Shown: piece by piece, positions 17,192-25,372 of the stretch
Numbering within the stretch: position 1 is the first letter of the stretch
Layout: every line of letters starts with the position of its first letter
Made by a program: the position numbers and the translations under genes
Assembly (NCBI RefSeq): GCF_947499265.1
Contig: NZ_CANMNK010000005.1
Span: 417,857 to 481,856, forward strand
Length of the DNA stretch: 64,000 nt
Origin: an uncultured Roseobacter sp.
GTDB taxonomy: Bacteria > Pseudomonadota > Alphaproteobacteria > Rhodobacterales > Rhodobacteraceae
Direction of reading: 5' to 3'
The notes under the pieces: model-generated
What the model was told of the DNA's origin: nothing
Databases searched by the model: none
What the model saw: only the letters and a program-made list of their open reading frames with translations

Positions 17192-18778
17192 ATGAAGTGT
17201 GCCAAAGCGCCCGGTGCGACGCCTGTGGCTCAAACCGCTACCAATACTGCATCAGGCCGTCGCGAAACATCAGATGGTGCTTTGCGAGGCTTTCAACAAT
17301 CCGCCGCTACAAGTGCAGCTGTGACACAACTGCAAGCTTTGCAACGCGCAGCAGACGGCGCCGCTGTGGTGCAGCGCTATACGACGATCAAAGGCGATCC
17401 CGACAAGCGCATGTCTGGCGGCAAAAAGATCGTGCGGACCGGCCCCAAGACCGTTTTTGCCGACGAAAGCCTGATCGCCGAAGCGAACTCAAAGCTGGAG
17501 GATACCGCCTCATATGTCCGCCTTGCCGCAGATAGCAGCCGCGAATATGCCACGGATGACAGCGGTGATACCTTGCCGATGATCAAGCTGAACTGGAATG
17601 CGCGCATTGATGACAGGAGCTTTATGGACGCGGCATCGGTGGCAAACGAGGAAGGCGGCTTCAAGAGCTTCGCGGACTGTCACCGCACCGCCCAGGCGGT
17701 GATGGGATCGACCCAGACCGAAGGTGTCGATACCGAAAAACCGGTGCGGCGCAATTCCAAAGGCGCAGAAACGATTGAACCCACATCAAAGCGGGAAGTG
17801 CGACGCGGTGTCAATGTACGCGGCGACGCTGCAAATCGGGGTGCTTATGCGGTTCTTGGCGATGCTTTGCCAAAGGTGAAAGCCGCCGTGCATGGCATGG
17901 GTGAAGTGATTGGGGATGCGCTCAATACCGCAGTGCCAGATGGCGGCGGCCCAATATCGGGCAAACCCTTCAAGCAGTGGGCGGCCTATGCCGCGATTTA
18001 CGCCGACCCGTGGCGGCGCGATCTGTTCAGCAAGTTTTCAGGCAGCAACGAATTCGCGACCCCGGAGGTTGGCGAAGCACTCACCATCGTGTCGGGCTTC
18101 ATGGCGAAAGACGCCTTCAAGAACCGTGCAACCTATGATGATCTGGTGGCGCGCATTGGACAGCAGGACGTGGACGCTCTCCACATTACCGCTGACGATA
18201 GCTTCGATCAGATGTGGCGAAAACTCGGGGACGCCGGGGATGCACAAAGGGAGAAACTGGCAAAAACGCATATGCTCGCAAAGCTGAACGCCAACGCAGC
18301 CGTCTTGGAGGGCTTGTCCGTTTCCGGCACTATTCTGGATGAGTTGCGCGGCGATACCGCGCTGGAGGCAATCGTTTCACGCCTCTCGCGCGAAGATTTC
18401 CTCGCGCTCTATAAATCCGGCGCGATCGACATGGGCCAGACAGCCACCGCCAAGGCAGACGCGAGCATCGATCACGTACCGCCTGACATCGTCGCCGCCT
18501 CGGGGGCCATCGCGGCAGGTGCGAGAGACGCATCGACAGCGACGGTTCGCCAGCCCTGGAATTTCCATTGGGCCGGTGTCATCCTGAAAGACGGGGGCGA
18601 CTATGTCACGCTGGAAAACCTGTCGGTCGAAGATCCCGGTACGCTCAATGAGAATTGGTTCTTCCAGATGTTTGGAACGGAGCAGAAAGATCAGACGTTC
18701 CACGCACAATACGCCGAAACGGGAGAGTTCGGGAACGTGCCTCTGACGATCAACTACAGCAACCATCCCGAAACGTGA
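17192..18778 (+). CDS. Possible contractile-injection-system cargo protein with papain-like C-terminal motif
   Basis: A 528-residue protein with no signal peptide or membrane helix. Residues 1-65 are low complexity (A/T/Q/S) and end in V-T-Q-L-Q-A-L-Q-R-A-A-D-G followed by V-V-Q-R at 59-62. From memory, this L-Q-x-L/M-A-D-x-S/A-x-V-V-Q motif is frequent at the N-termini of proteins linked to extracellular contractile injection systems (DUF4157 toxins and others). Cys163 lies in F-A-D-C-H-R-T-A at a helix start. Near the C-terminus, F-H-W-A-G-V-I-L-K-D-G-G-D-Y-V-T-L-E-N gives His459 and Asn476, the order expected of a papain-like thiol enzyme. W-F-F-Q-M-F-G-T and a closing V-P-L-T-I strand follow. 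No injection-system structural genes are in the window. Activity and delivery are inferences. Confidence 0.5.
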   Translation: MKCAKAPGATPVAQTATNTASGRRETSDGALRGFQQSAATSAAVTQLQALQRAADGAAVVQRYTTIKGDPDKRMSGGKKIVRTGPKTVFADESLIAEANSKLEDTASYVRLAADSSREYATDDSGDTLPMIKLNWNARIDDRSFMDAASVANEEGGFKSFADCHRTAQAVMGSTQTEGVDTEKPVRRNSKGAETIEPTSKREVRRGVNVRGDAANRGAYAVLGDALPKVKAAVHGMGEVIGDALNTAVPDGGGPISGKPFKQWAAYAAIYADPWRRDLFSKFSGSNEFATPEVGEALTIVSGFMAKDAFKNRATYDDLVARIGQQDVDALHITADDSFDQMWRKLGDAGDAQREKLAKTHMLAKLNANAAVLEGLSVSGTILDELRGDTALEAIVSRLSREDFLALYKSGAIDMGQTATAKADASIDHVPPDIVAASGAIAAGARDASTATVRQPWNFHWAGVILKDGGDYVTLENLSVEDPGTLNENWFFQMFGTEQKDQTFHAQYAETGEFGNVPLTINYSNHPET

Positions 18779-18811
18779 GGCTGTTTCAAAAGTAATGAGG
18801 GAGCGCATCGG

Positions 18812-18827
18812 GGGCGACCCCTCGCCC
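18812..18827. terminator. Weak hairpin between convergent genes
   Basis: GGGCGA-CCCC-TCGCCC, a perfect 6-base stem between the cargo-like gene and the TRAP operon. It could end either transcript, but there is no T-rich tail on the plus strand. Confidence 0.35.
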
Positions 18828-18859
18828 GCACCCTGTCGCCGTGATCTTCCACAGCCTGA

Positions 18860-20167
18860 CTACAACGACGGCAGCCACAACGCGATTTGCGGGAAGGCGA
18901 TCAAGAGCGCAACCAATAGCAGCGAACATCCGATAAACGGGAACGCCGACGTATAGATGACGCGCATCGTCGTGCCCTTGGGTGCCACCCCCTTCATGAC
19001 AAAGAGCAAGAGCCCGAAGGGTGGCGTCGTAAAGCTTATCTCAAGCGCCAACAGCATGATCAACCCGAACCAGACCGGATCGAAACCCAATGTCTGGGCC
19101 AGTGGAAAGAAGATCGGCACGGTCAGCAGCATCATCGAGATCTGCTCCATGAACATGCCCAGCAGGAGCAACACGGCAAACATCACCATTAGCATGGCAA
19201 GGGGCGCCAGTTCGAAAGACGTGGCCCAATTCACCAATCCGCGTGATGCCCCCGAAAAGGCCAGCAGCTGACTGAAGGTCGCGGATCCAAAGACGATCAG
19301 ATAGGCCATCAGTGTCACGCGCAGCGCGCCGACGACGGATTTCTGCATCGCCTCCCATGTCAGGCACCGAAACACGGCAGCGAGGATCAGCACGCCAAGT
19401 GCGCCGAAAGCGGCGGCCTCGGACGGGGTGACAAAGCCGCGGATCATCAGCACGATGATCACCACCATGACGCCGACCATCGGCACGACCTCGCGCAGCA
19501 ACAAGGCCAGCTTCTGTCCAAACCCCATTGGCACGACATCATAGGCGGGCGCTGCCGTCGGATCGATCTTCGTCTGAAGCCAGATCGTTGCGATGTAGAA
19601 AGACGCCAGGATCAGCCCCGGAATGACGCCTGCAATCAGCAATGCCGCCACGTCGATCTGTGCCAGCGTGGCCAGTAAAACCGCCAAAGCAGACGGCGGT
19701 ATGATGATCGCCAGCCCGCCAGTGCCCAGGATCGGGCCAATGCTCATGTGCGATTTGTAACCCCTGCGGCTCATCTCCGGCACCATCAGCGACCCCAGCA
19801 GGGCGGTCGAGCCCATGGACGATCCCGACAGCGTGGAAAAGGCGGTCCCGCCCAGCACGGTGACATAGCTCAACCGGCCCGGGAGCCGCCCCAAGAGCTT
19901 GTCAATCGCGTTGAACATCCGCCCACCGAGGCCGGTATGAAAGAAAATCTCGCCCATCAGCAGGAAAAGCGGGATCGGTACGAGCGCGTATTTCGTGAGC
20001 GATCCAAACCCATTGTTCAAGAGCTGGGTCACACCGCGTTCCCCGCCCATGAACACCCAGGCACCGAGGATATTAGCCGCGAGAAATGCCAGTGCGACCG
20101 GCATCCCCATGGCCATCAGAAACAGGATCGCGCCCAGCAGCAGAGCGAGCGCCTCAAACCACTCCAT
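18860..20167 (-). CDS. dctM: TRAP transporter large permease (DctM)
   Basis: A 435-residue inner-membrane protein with about 12-13 helices. It has the DctM features P-I-P-L-F-L-L-M-G-E-I-F-F-H-T-G-L-G, the G-S-S-M-G-S-T-A segment, an I-I-I-P-P-S motif near residue 160 and a C-terminal F-T-T-P-P-F-G-L-L-L-F sodium/substrate motif. It is the carrier subunit that moves the substrate with sodium ions. The start overlaps the small-permease stop by one base (TAATG). It is the last gene of the leftward operon that begins with the GntR regulator. Confidence 0.93.
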   Translation of the reverse strand: MEWFEALALLLGAILFLMAMGMPVALAFLAANILGAWVFMGGERGVTQLLNNGFGSLTKYALVPIPLFLLMGEIFFHTGLGGRMFNAIDKLLGRLPGRLSYVTVLGGTAFSTLSGSSMGSTALLGSLMVPEMSRRGYKSHMSIGPILGTGGLAIIIPPSALAVLLATLAQIDVAALLIAGVIPGLILASFYIATIWLQTKIDPTAAPAYDVVPMGFGQKLALLLREVVPMVGVMVVIIVLMIRGFVTPSEAAAFGALGVLILAAVFRCLTWEAMQKSVVGALRVTLMAYLIVFGSATFSQLLAFSGASRGLVNWATSFELAPLAMLMVMFAVLLLLGMFMEQISMMLLTVPIFFPLAQTLGFDPVWFGLIMLLALEISFTTPPFGLLLFVMKGVAPKGTTMRVIYTSAFPFIGCSLLLVALLIAFPQIALWLPSL

Positions 20168-20670
20168 TACTCGTGTATCCCCGCTTCGCCCGTGTGCATC
20201 AGGTCGGCCCCGAACACGAAACGCGCAAATTCGACGGCCATCAGGCCAAAGCTGATCGGAAAGGCGATGGTCAGCATCCAGCGCGGAAAATAGTAGGCGC
20301 GGGTGTCGAAATCACCGCGTTTAATATTGGTCAGAAACAGCTCCGCCCCTTTCCATGCCAAAATCAGGCAGACCACCACACAAGCAACCGCGACGGTCCT
20401 GCTGACAATGCGGCGCAAACCGTCGGGCAGGGCCGCTGTGACCAGTTCGATGTGCACATGCCCCTTTTCACGCACCAGCCAGGGCGCGCCCAGCATGGTC
20501 ATGTAAAGAAGCCCATATTCGGCCGAGGTGAAAAGCCAGGCAAAGGGTTGCAGACCTGCGTTGCGCATCAGCACCGATGCAATGACCGAGATCATCAGCC
20601 ACACCAGTGTGACGCCCGCAATGACCGCCAAAGAATAGACAAGGGCAGAATACGCCTTGGAGATCATCAC
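20167..20670 (-). CDS. dctQ: TRAP transporter small permease (DctQ)
   Basis: A 167-residue membrane protein with four helices, the usual size of DctQ. Typical features are a W-L-M-I-S-V-I-A-S-V-L-M-R-N-A helix end, the E-Y-G-L-L-Y-M-T segment and W-L-V-R-E-K-G-H-V-H-I-E, a conserved DctQ loop. It stabilises the DctM carrier. It lies between dctP and dctM. Confidence 0.9.
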   Translation of the reverse strand: MMISKAYSALVYSLAVIAGVTLVWLMISVIASVLMRNAGLQPFAWLFTSAEYGLLYMTMLGAPWLVREKGHVHIELVTAALPDGLRRIVSRTVAVACVVVCLILAWKGAELFLTNIKRGDFDTRAYYFPRWMLTIAFPISFGLMAVEFARFVFGADLMHTGEAGIHE

Positions 20671-20728
20671 CTTGGGTCTTTCATTAAGAGAACATGCGGA
20701 CCCGCCTCAGAACGGGCCCGCAAACCGC

Positions 20729-21742
20729 TTACTTGGCCGCATCGAGATCGTAAAACAGCTCCAACAGGCGGTCGTAGTTGCCGGTGCCGCCGGGTTGTTC
20801 CGCCATCACGCTCTGCATGCGCTCCCAGGTTTTTTCACGTGCGGCGGCAAGGTAGTTTGCCTTGGCATCACCCTCCAGCGACACAACCTGCATGCCTGCG
20901 GCCTCAAGTGCGGCAAAATCCTCGTCACGCTTGATCCGCAGAGCCGCCACGCTGTCTTTCTCATGCTGGGTCGCCACATCCTGCAGGATCTTTTTCGCTT
21001 CGTCGGACAGGGAATTCCACTTTTCAAGGTTCACGATGACCCCGAGATCGGTCGAGAAAAAGCACGGCTCAATCCGGTAATTCAGGAACTCGTTCCATTT
21101 CAGATCAATGAGCCCGATCTGGGTCCAGCCGGTTGCATCCACGACACCACGCTGCAGGGCCGAGTAAACCTCGCCGGTGGGCAAGTCGATCACCTGTGCA
21201 CCCAGATAGTTGGTAAAGAAAGCGTTGTAGACGTTGTTGCCGCGCAGCTTGAGCCCTTCGACTTCAAGGTTGCCGTCGGCATCAAAACTGGGCGCATCCC
21301 GCGTCCAGAGATTGTAACACACGCCGCTGTCAAACCAGCCGAGGTATTTCAGGCCCATCTTTTCCTGGTGGATCTGGTCAATCAACTCGGTGCCACCATT
21401 GGCGCGTGTCTCCACCGCCGTCAGGTTCGACGCCACCATCGCGTCTTTTTCCGGCAGCGCACCGCCATAGAAGGAACCCGGTGTGTAGACCATATCCACG
21501 ATCCCGTCACGCACGGCATCAGGCTGCTGGAACATGCCGATCGCCTCCGGACCACCGCGCACGTCGATCTGGATCACGCCCGTGCCCACGTCGTTGACCT
21601 TGTCCACGAAGGTCAGAAAGCTCTTGGTGTAGATCAATGTCTCAGGAAACGCGTGTACCGCCGAGATCGTTTCTTCGGCCTGCGCCATACTGGCGATCAG
21701 GGTTGAACTGGCGAGAACACCGCCCAGAAAATTCGTCTTCAT
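20729..21742 (-). CDS. dctP: TRAP transporter substrate-binding protein (DctP)
   Basis: A 337-residue periplasmic protein with a signal peptide ending S-M-A-Q-A-E. The conserved Arg that grips the substrate carboxylate is in the L-K-L-R-G-N-N segment, and the usual D-A-T-G-W-T-Q long-helix motif follows. A GGAGG ribosome site lies just before the ATG. TRAP binding proteins nearly always take organic acids, so the substrate of the cluster should carry a carboxylate. The gene starts 99 bases after the leuD-like gene; with no clear promoter in that gap, it probably belongs to the same operon. Confidence 0.92.
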   Translation of the reverse strand: MKTNFLGGVLASSTLIASMAQAEETISAVHAFPETLIYTKSFLTFVDKVNDVGTGVIQIDVRGGPEAIGMFQQPDAVRDGIVDMVYTPGSFYGGALPEKDAMVASNLTAVETRANGGTELIDQIHQEKMGLKYLGWFDSGVCYNLWTRDAPSFDADGNLEVEGLKLRGNNVYNAFFTNYLGAQVIDLPTGEVYSALQRGVVDATGWTQIGLIDLKWNEFLNYRIEPCFFSTDLGVIVNLEKWNSLSDEAKKILQDVATQHEKDSVAALRIKRDEDFAALEAAGMQVVSLEGDAKANYLAAAREKTWERMQSVMAEQPGGTGNYDRLLELFYDLDAAK

Positions 21743-21841
21743 GTGATAACCTCCGATTTATATTGGGGTCGGCGCTGCGCCCTGACCCTTGCTTTTTGAC
21801 ATCTTTGCGATGCCGATCTGCGCTATTATAACCCGCGCGTT

Positions 21842-22453
21842 TCACTCCGCCGCCGCGGGCCAGGCCCAAGCGGCGGTTCGTCTTCGATGATCCTTGAAAG
21901 TGTCGATACTGTTGCGGTGCTGCTGTGTCAGATCGATGTCGTCCCAGCCGTTGATCAATTTGATGCGCCAGCTTTCATCGAGCACAAATGTGACGATGGT
22001 TTCAGCCAAGGTGATCTGCCCCGCTTCCAAATCAATGCTGGCGCGCACCGTGCCACCGCCGAGTTGATTGATCAGGGCGTCATAATCAGCGGCGCCAATC
22101 TGTGCTGGCAACAGCCCGTTGTTCACCGCATTGCTGGCAAAAATATCGCCGAATCTCGGGGCGATCACAGCGCGAAATCCGGCATCGACGAGCGCATAAA
22201 CCGCGGCTTCCCGCGATGAACCGCTGCCGAAATTTTCCCCTGCGATCAGGATGCTTGCGTCCGCATGCGCATTGAACGCACAGTCTTCCGTCAGGGTCCC
22301 ATCCGCGTCGCGCCGCAGATCGTGCAACAGGTACTGACCATAGCCGTCCGCCCGCGGCACAGACATGAAACGCGCCGGGATCAGCTGATCCGTGTCGATA
22401 TTGGCCAAAGGCAAGGCAACGGCCAGCCCCGCATGTGTGGTCCATCCCCCCAT
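21842..22453 (-). CDS. LeuD-type hydratase small subunit (isopropylmalate/alkylmalate isomerase family)
   Basis: A 203-residue swivel-domain subunit of the aconitase superfamily. It has A-N-I-D-T-D-Q-L-I-P-A-R-F near the start and G-E-N-F-G-S-G-S-S-R-E-A-A around residue 75, the two standard LeuD motifs. The ATG at 22453 overlaps the large-subunit stop (TGATG), showing coupling. The context has no leuA or leuB but has a TRAP carrier, a GntR regulator and a divergent catabolic operon, so a degradative hydratase is more likely than leucine synthesis. Candidates are maleate, citraconate or dimethylmaleate hydratase, all of which use LeuCD-like subunits. Sequence alone cannot pick the substrate. 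Confidence 0.85.
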   Translation of the reverse strand: MGGWTTHAGLAVALPLANIDTDQLIPARFMSVPRADGYGQYLLHDLRRDADGTLTEDCAFNAHADASILIAGENFGSGSSREAAVYALVDAGFRAVIAPRFGDIFASNAVNNGLLPAQIGAADYDALINQLGGGTVRASIDLEAGQITLAETIVTFVLDESWRIKLINGWDDIDLTQQHRNSIDTFKDHRRRTAAWAWPAAAE

Positions 22454-23859
22454 CACGGGGCTCTCCCCCGCAACAAGGGGCGCACGTCGGCAATTGTGCC
22501 CGTCACCGCCGCCGCGGCCACCATCGCGGGGGACATCAGATGGGTGCGCGCACCGCGCCCTTGTCGCCCACGGAAATTGCGGTTGGTCGAGGAGGCGCAG
22601 CGCATGCCCGCGCCCACCAGATCACCGTTCATGCCGACGCACATCGAACAGCCCGAAGCGCCCCATTCCAGCCCGGCCTCGATAAATATCTCAGCGAGCC
22701 CTTCCTGCTCCGCCTGCGCTTTGATCGGCTGGGACCCAGGCGATACCAGCCCCGGCACCTTGGCACGGCGTCCCGCCAGCACCGCAGCAGCTGCACGCAA
22801 ATCCTCGATCCGCCCATTGGTGCAGGATCCGATGAAAACCTGATCCACCGGTGTGCCTGCCAGCGGGCGCCCAGGGATCAGCCCCATGTAGTCGAGCGCG
22901 GCACGGGTGGCTTCGGCTTTGCCCGCATCAAGCGCGGTTGGGTCTGGCAAGGTGGCATTTACGGGCAAGGCCTGCTCTGGACTTATGCCCCAGGTAACGG
23001 TGGGTGCGATTTCTGCAGCGTCAATCCGGATTTCGCGGTCAAACTCTGCGTTTTCATCACTGGCGAGATCGCTCCATGCCACGACGGCCGCTGTCCAGTC
23101 TTCGCCGATTGGCGCGAAGGGGCGGTCTTTCACATAAGCCTGCGTGGCCTCATCCGGTGCAACCATCCCGAACCGCGCGCCCCCCTCAATCGACAGATTG
23201 CACAGCGTCATGCGCCCTTCCATCGTCAGGTCCCGAATGGCGCTACCCGCATATTCAATGGCGTACCCCTGCGCCCCGCCCGTGCCCAACCGCACGATCC
23301 AGTTCAACGCGATGTCCTTGGCGGTCACACCGGGGGCCACTGCCCCCTCGACCCTGATCCGCATCGCCTTGGGCTTTTTCTGCCAGACGGTCTGCGTGGC
23401 CAATACATGCGCCACCTCGGTCGCCCCGATCCCGAAGGCAAGCGCACCAAAAGCACCATGGGTCGAGGTGTGGCTGTCGCCGCAGGTGATGAGCAGCCCC
23501 GGCAGCGTCAGGCCTTGTTCAGGTCCGATCACATGCACAATCCCCTGCCGCGGATCATCCAGATCGAAGAGCTGCAGCCCGTGTTCATGCGCGTTGGCCC
23601 GCAGTGTTTCGATCATGCGGGCAATCTGCGGGTCGGCGATCTGGCCTCGGTTTCGCGTGGGTGCATAGTGATCCACCACAGCAAACGTCAATTCGGGGGT
23701 TGCAACCTGCGCCTCACGGGCGGCGAGCTTAGCAAACGCATGATGGGAGCCTTCGTGCACCAGATGCCGATCCACCCACAAAAGCGAAACACCATCGTCC
23801 CGCCTGAGAATTTCATGGGACGCCCACAACTTGTCGAGCAGAGTTCGCGGCTGGCTCAT
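22453..23859 (-). CDS. LeuC-type hydratase large subunit
   Basis: A 468-residue iron-sulfur dehydratase subunit. It has the T-C-G-D-S-H-T-S-T-H-G-A-F-G segment, F-I-G-S-C-T-N-G-R-I-E-D-L, and G-C-S-M-C-V-G-M-N-G, which supply the three 4Fe-4S cysteines. Length and motif spacing match LeuC. The cysteine loop reads C-V-G-M-N rather than the frequent C-L-A-M-N of biosynthetic LeuC, a small hint of altered specificity. It is encoded between the GntR gene (four-base overlap) and the small subunit. It likely adds or removes water at a substituted maleate or malate. Confidence 0.88.
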   Translation of the reverse strand: MSQPRTLLDKLWASHEILRRDDGVSLLWVDRHLVHEGSHHAFAKLAAREAQVATPELTFAVVDHYAPTRNRGQIADPQIARMIETLRANAHEHGLQLFDLDDPRQGIVHVIGPEQGLTLPGLLITCGDSHTSTHGAFGALAFGIGATEVAHVLATQTVWQKKPKAMRIRVEGAVAPGVTAKDIALNWIVRLGTGGAQGYAIEYAGSAIRDLTMEGRMTLCNLSIEGGARFGMVAPDEATQAYVKDRPFAPIGEDWTAAVVAWSDLASDENAEFDREIRIDAAEIAPTVTWGISPEQALPVNATLPDPTALDAGKAEATRAALDYMGLIPGRPLAGTPVDQVFIGSCTNGRIEDLRAAAAVLAGRRAKVPGLVSPGSQPIKAQAEQEGLAEIFIEAGLEWGASGCSMCVGMNGDLVGAGMRCASSTNRNFRGRQGRGARTHLMSPAMVAAAAVTGTIADVRPLLRGRAP

Positions 23860-24683
23860 GCGCCCCCCTGCTCAGCTTGTCCAATGGCAGGTTCCCAATG
23901 CCGTCCACCCCCGTCACCGACACGCTCCAGCGGCATTTCAAGACTGAACATATCGGGCCGATAGAGCCCCGAAAGATACTCCACACCATTGCCATCGATA
24001 TCCCGCACCACGCGTTTCAGGGACAAAAGCGCAGATCCGACAGCCACCTCCAGCGCCTCGGCGACATCCGGCCCGGCCAGCGTCGCAGATACCGATTGAT
24101 GTGCTTCCTTGATCTGCACACCACTGCGTTCCAAAAGCTTGAAAAGCGGGGTGGTCGCCAGATCATCTTCGGAATAATTCCGCGCGATTGCGGTCGGAAC
24201 ATATGTCGTCAGATGGGAAAAGGGCACGCCATCCGCCATCCGTACACGTGTCGCGATCTGCGCTTTCTCACCGATCTCCAAACCCATCGCACGCGCGACA
24301 AAATCTGGCACCGGGCTGTAGGAGAAGGACAGCAGCCGCGCGGTGGTGGCCTGCCCCATTTCCACCAGTTGCGGCATCAGCGTGTTGAAATTCATCGCAG
24401 CCCGCCGACCTGTAAGCGCCTTGGCCCGCACCGTTGTGCCGCTGCCAGCGCGCTTTTCCACAAGCCCGGATTCGCAGAGCGCGTCCAGTGCCCGCCGAAC
24501 TGTCACCCGCGAGACACCGTAGCTTTCAGCCAAGCGCAATTCACCGGGCAGGTTTTCACCATCACACAGCCGCCCATCGGATATCTGATCGCGCAAGGAC
24601 AGATAGACACGGCGCGCTTTTGCGCCTTCAGGCAATGGTGCTGCGCCGACACTGTCCAAGCGATGATTCCCCTTACGAAACAC
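23856..24683 (-). CDS. GntR family regulator with UTRA ligand domain (HutC subfamily)
   Basis: A 275-residue regulator. The N-terminal winged helix has L-R-D-Q-I-S-D-G, L-P-G-E-L-R-L-A-E-S-Y-G-V-S-R-V-T-V-R-R-A-L and L-V-E-K-R-A-G-S-G-T, the classic GntR pattern. The C-terminal UTRA domain follows, with F-S-H-L-T-T-Y-V-P, L-L-E-R and the Y-L-S-G-L-Y-R-P-D ending. The start is GTG at 24683. It is the first gene of the leftward operon and shares the A/T-rich divergent promoter region with the rightward operon, so it probably represses both until the substrate or an intermediate binds the UTRA domain. Confidence 0.9.
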   Translation of the reverse strand: MFRKGNHRLDSVGAAPLPEGAKARRVYLSLRDQISDGRLCDGENLPGELRLAESYGVSRVTVRRALDALCESGLVEKRAGSGTTVRAKALTGRRAAMNFNTLMPQLVEMGQATTARLLSFSYSPVPDFVARAMGLEIGEKAQIATRVRMADGVPFSHLTTYVPTAIARNYSEDDLATTPLFKLLERSGVQIKEAHQSVSATLAGPDVAEALEVAVGSALLSLKRVVRDIDGNGVEYLSGLYRPDMFSLEMPLERVGDGGGRHWEPAIGQAEQGGA

Positions 24684-24805
24684 TCAACAATGGTAAATGT
24701 GTCATATGAAAAATCAAGAGATTGTATATCATGGCATCTAAATTAGACTTAACAAAATCATGAAACATGTATTATCTATAATACTGATATCTTGAAGAGG
24801 GCATT
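24684..24805. promoter_or_regulatory. Divergent A/T-rich control region of the catabolic cluster
   Basis: This 122-base gap separates the GntR-led leftward operon from the rightward operon. It is much more A/T-rich than its surroundings and has several short TATA-like runs. It is the only place for both promoters and the GntR operator. A GAAGAGG ribosome site serves the gene at 24806. I could not fix one operator sequence with confidence. Confidence 0.6.
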
Positions 24806-25372
24806 ATGCCGACGGTCGAAATTCACATTCTGGAAGGCTACTCTGCGCCGGAAAAACAACGGCTCGCGGCGGCGCTGACGGATGCCGTACGTCTCGTTAT
24901 TCCAGCGGCACCTGACCTTGTGACAGTCATCATCCATGACATGGCGCCCGAAGAGGACACCCGGGGGCGCAGCACCCGCGTGCCAGCTGCGGCACGTTCC
25001 GATCCCGCCAAGCTGGTGCGTAACTATCTCGCCGCCATGGAAGCGCGCGATCTGGCGCGGGCCGAGGTGATGCTGGGTGACAGCTTTGAGATGCAGTTCC
25101 CTGGTGCGGCCCCCATGCGCAAACTAAAAGAGCTGATCGATTGGGCTAGACCCCGCTATCGATCGGTGACCAAAACCTATGAAGGTTTTGACGCCCTGCA
25201 AAGCACCGGCGCGGCTGCTATCGTCTATTGTCGCGGAACACTGTCAGGCGAATGGCCCGATGGCACCTCCTTCAGCGGCATCCGCTTTATCGACCGGTTC
25301 GAGGTCATTGACGACAAGATCACGCGGCAGGATGTCTGGAACGACATCGCAGAAACAAGGGCAAAATCATGA
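24806..25372 (+). CDS. Tautomerase (4-OT type) fused to a SnoaL/NTF2-like domain
   Basis: A 188-residue two-domain protein. Residues 1 to about 60 look like a 4-oxalocrotonate tautomerase unit: the start M-P-T-V-E-I-H exposes the catalytic Pro after Met removal, followed by K-Q-R-L-A-A-A-L-T-D-A-V and a V-I-I-H-D strand. Residues about 70-185 form a SnoaL/NTF2-like cone, with N-Y-L-A-A-M-E-A-R-D, a paired-strand region, and the closing F-E-V-I-D-D-K-I-T-R-Q-D-V-W. Both folds favour enol/keto or double-bond shifts on small acids. The gene is the first of a rightward operon and overlaps hyuB by four bases. I know of no named enzyme with this architecture. Confidence 0.75.
   Translation: MPTVEIHILEGYSAPEKQRLAAALTDAVRLVIPAAPDLVTVIIHDMAPEEDTRGRSTRVPAAARSDPAKLVRNYLAAMEARDLARAEVMLGDSFEMQFPGAAPMRKLKELIDWARPRYRSVTKTYEGFDALQSTGAAAIVYCRGTLSGEWPDGTSFSGIRFIDRFEVIDDKITRQDVWNDIAETRAKS

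Noticed and set aside
21796..21829. TTGACA and TATTAT as a plus-strand promoter between dctP and the leuD-like gene
   Set aside because: The elements are 22 bases apart and would drive antisense transcription into leuD; the spacing is too long for a standard promoter.
21842..23859. LeuCD as leucine biosynthesis genes
   Set aside because: No leuA or leuB is adjacent. The pair is flanked by a GntR regulator, a TRAP transporter and a degradative operon, so a catabolic hydratase is the better reading, although the leucine role cannot be excluded from sequence.
22435..23964. Long open frame on the plus strand opposite the leuC-like gene
   Set aside because: It is a shadow of a high-GC gene in another frame: no domain, no ribosome site, and its residue composition (Arg, Pro, His rich) is that of an out-of-frame reading.
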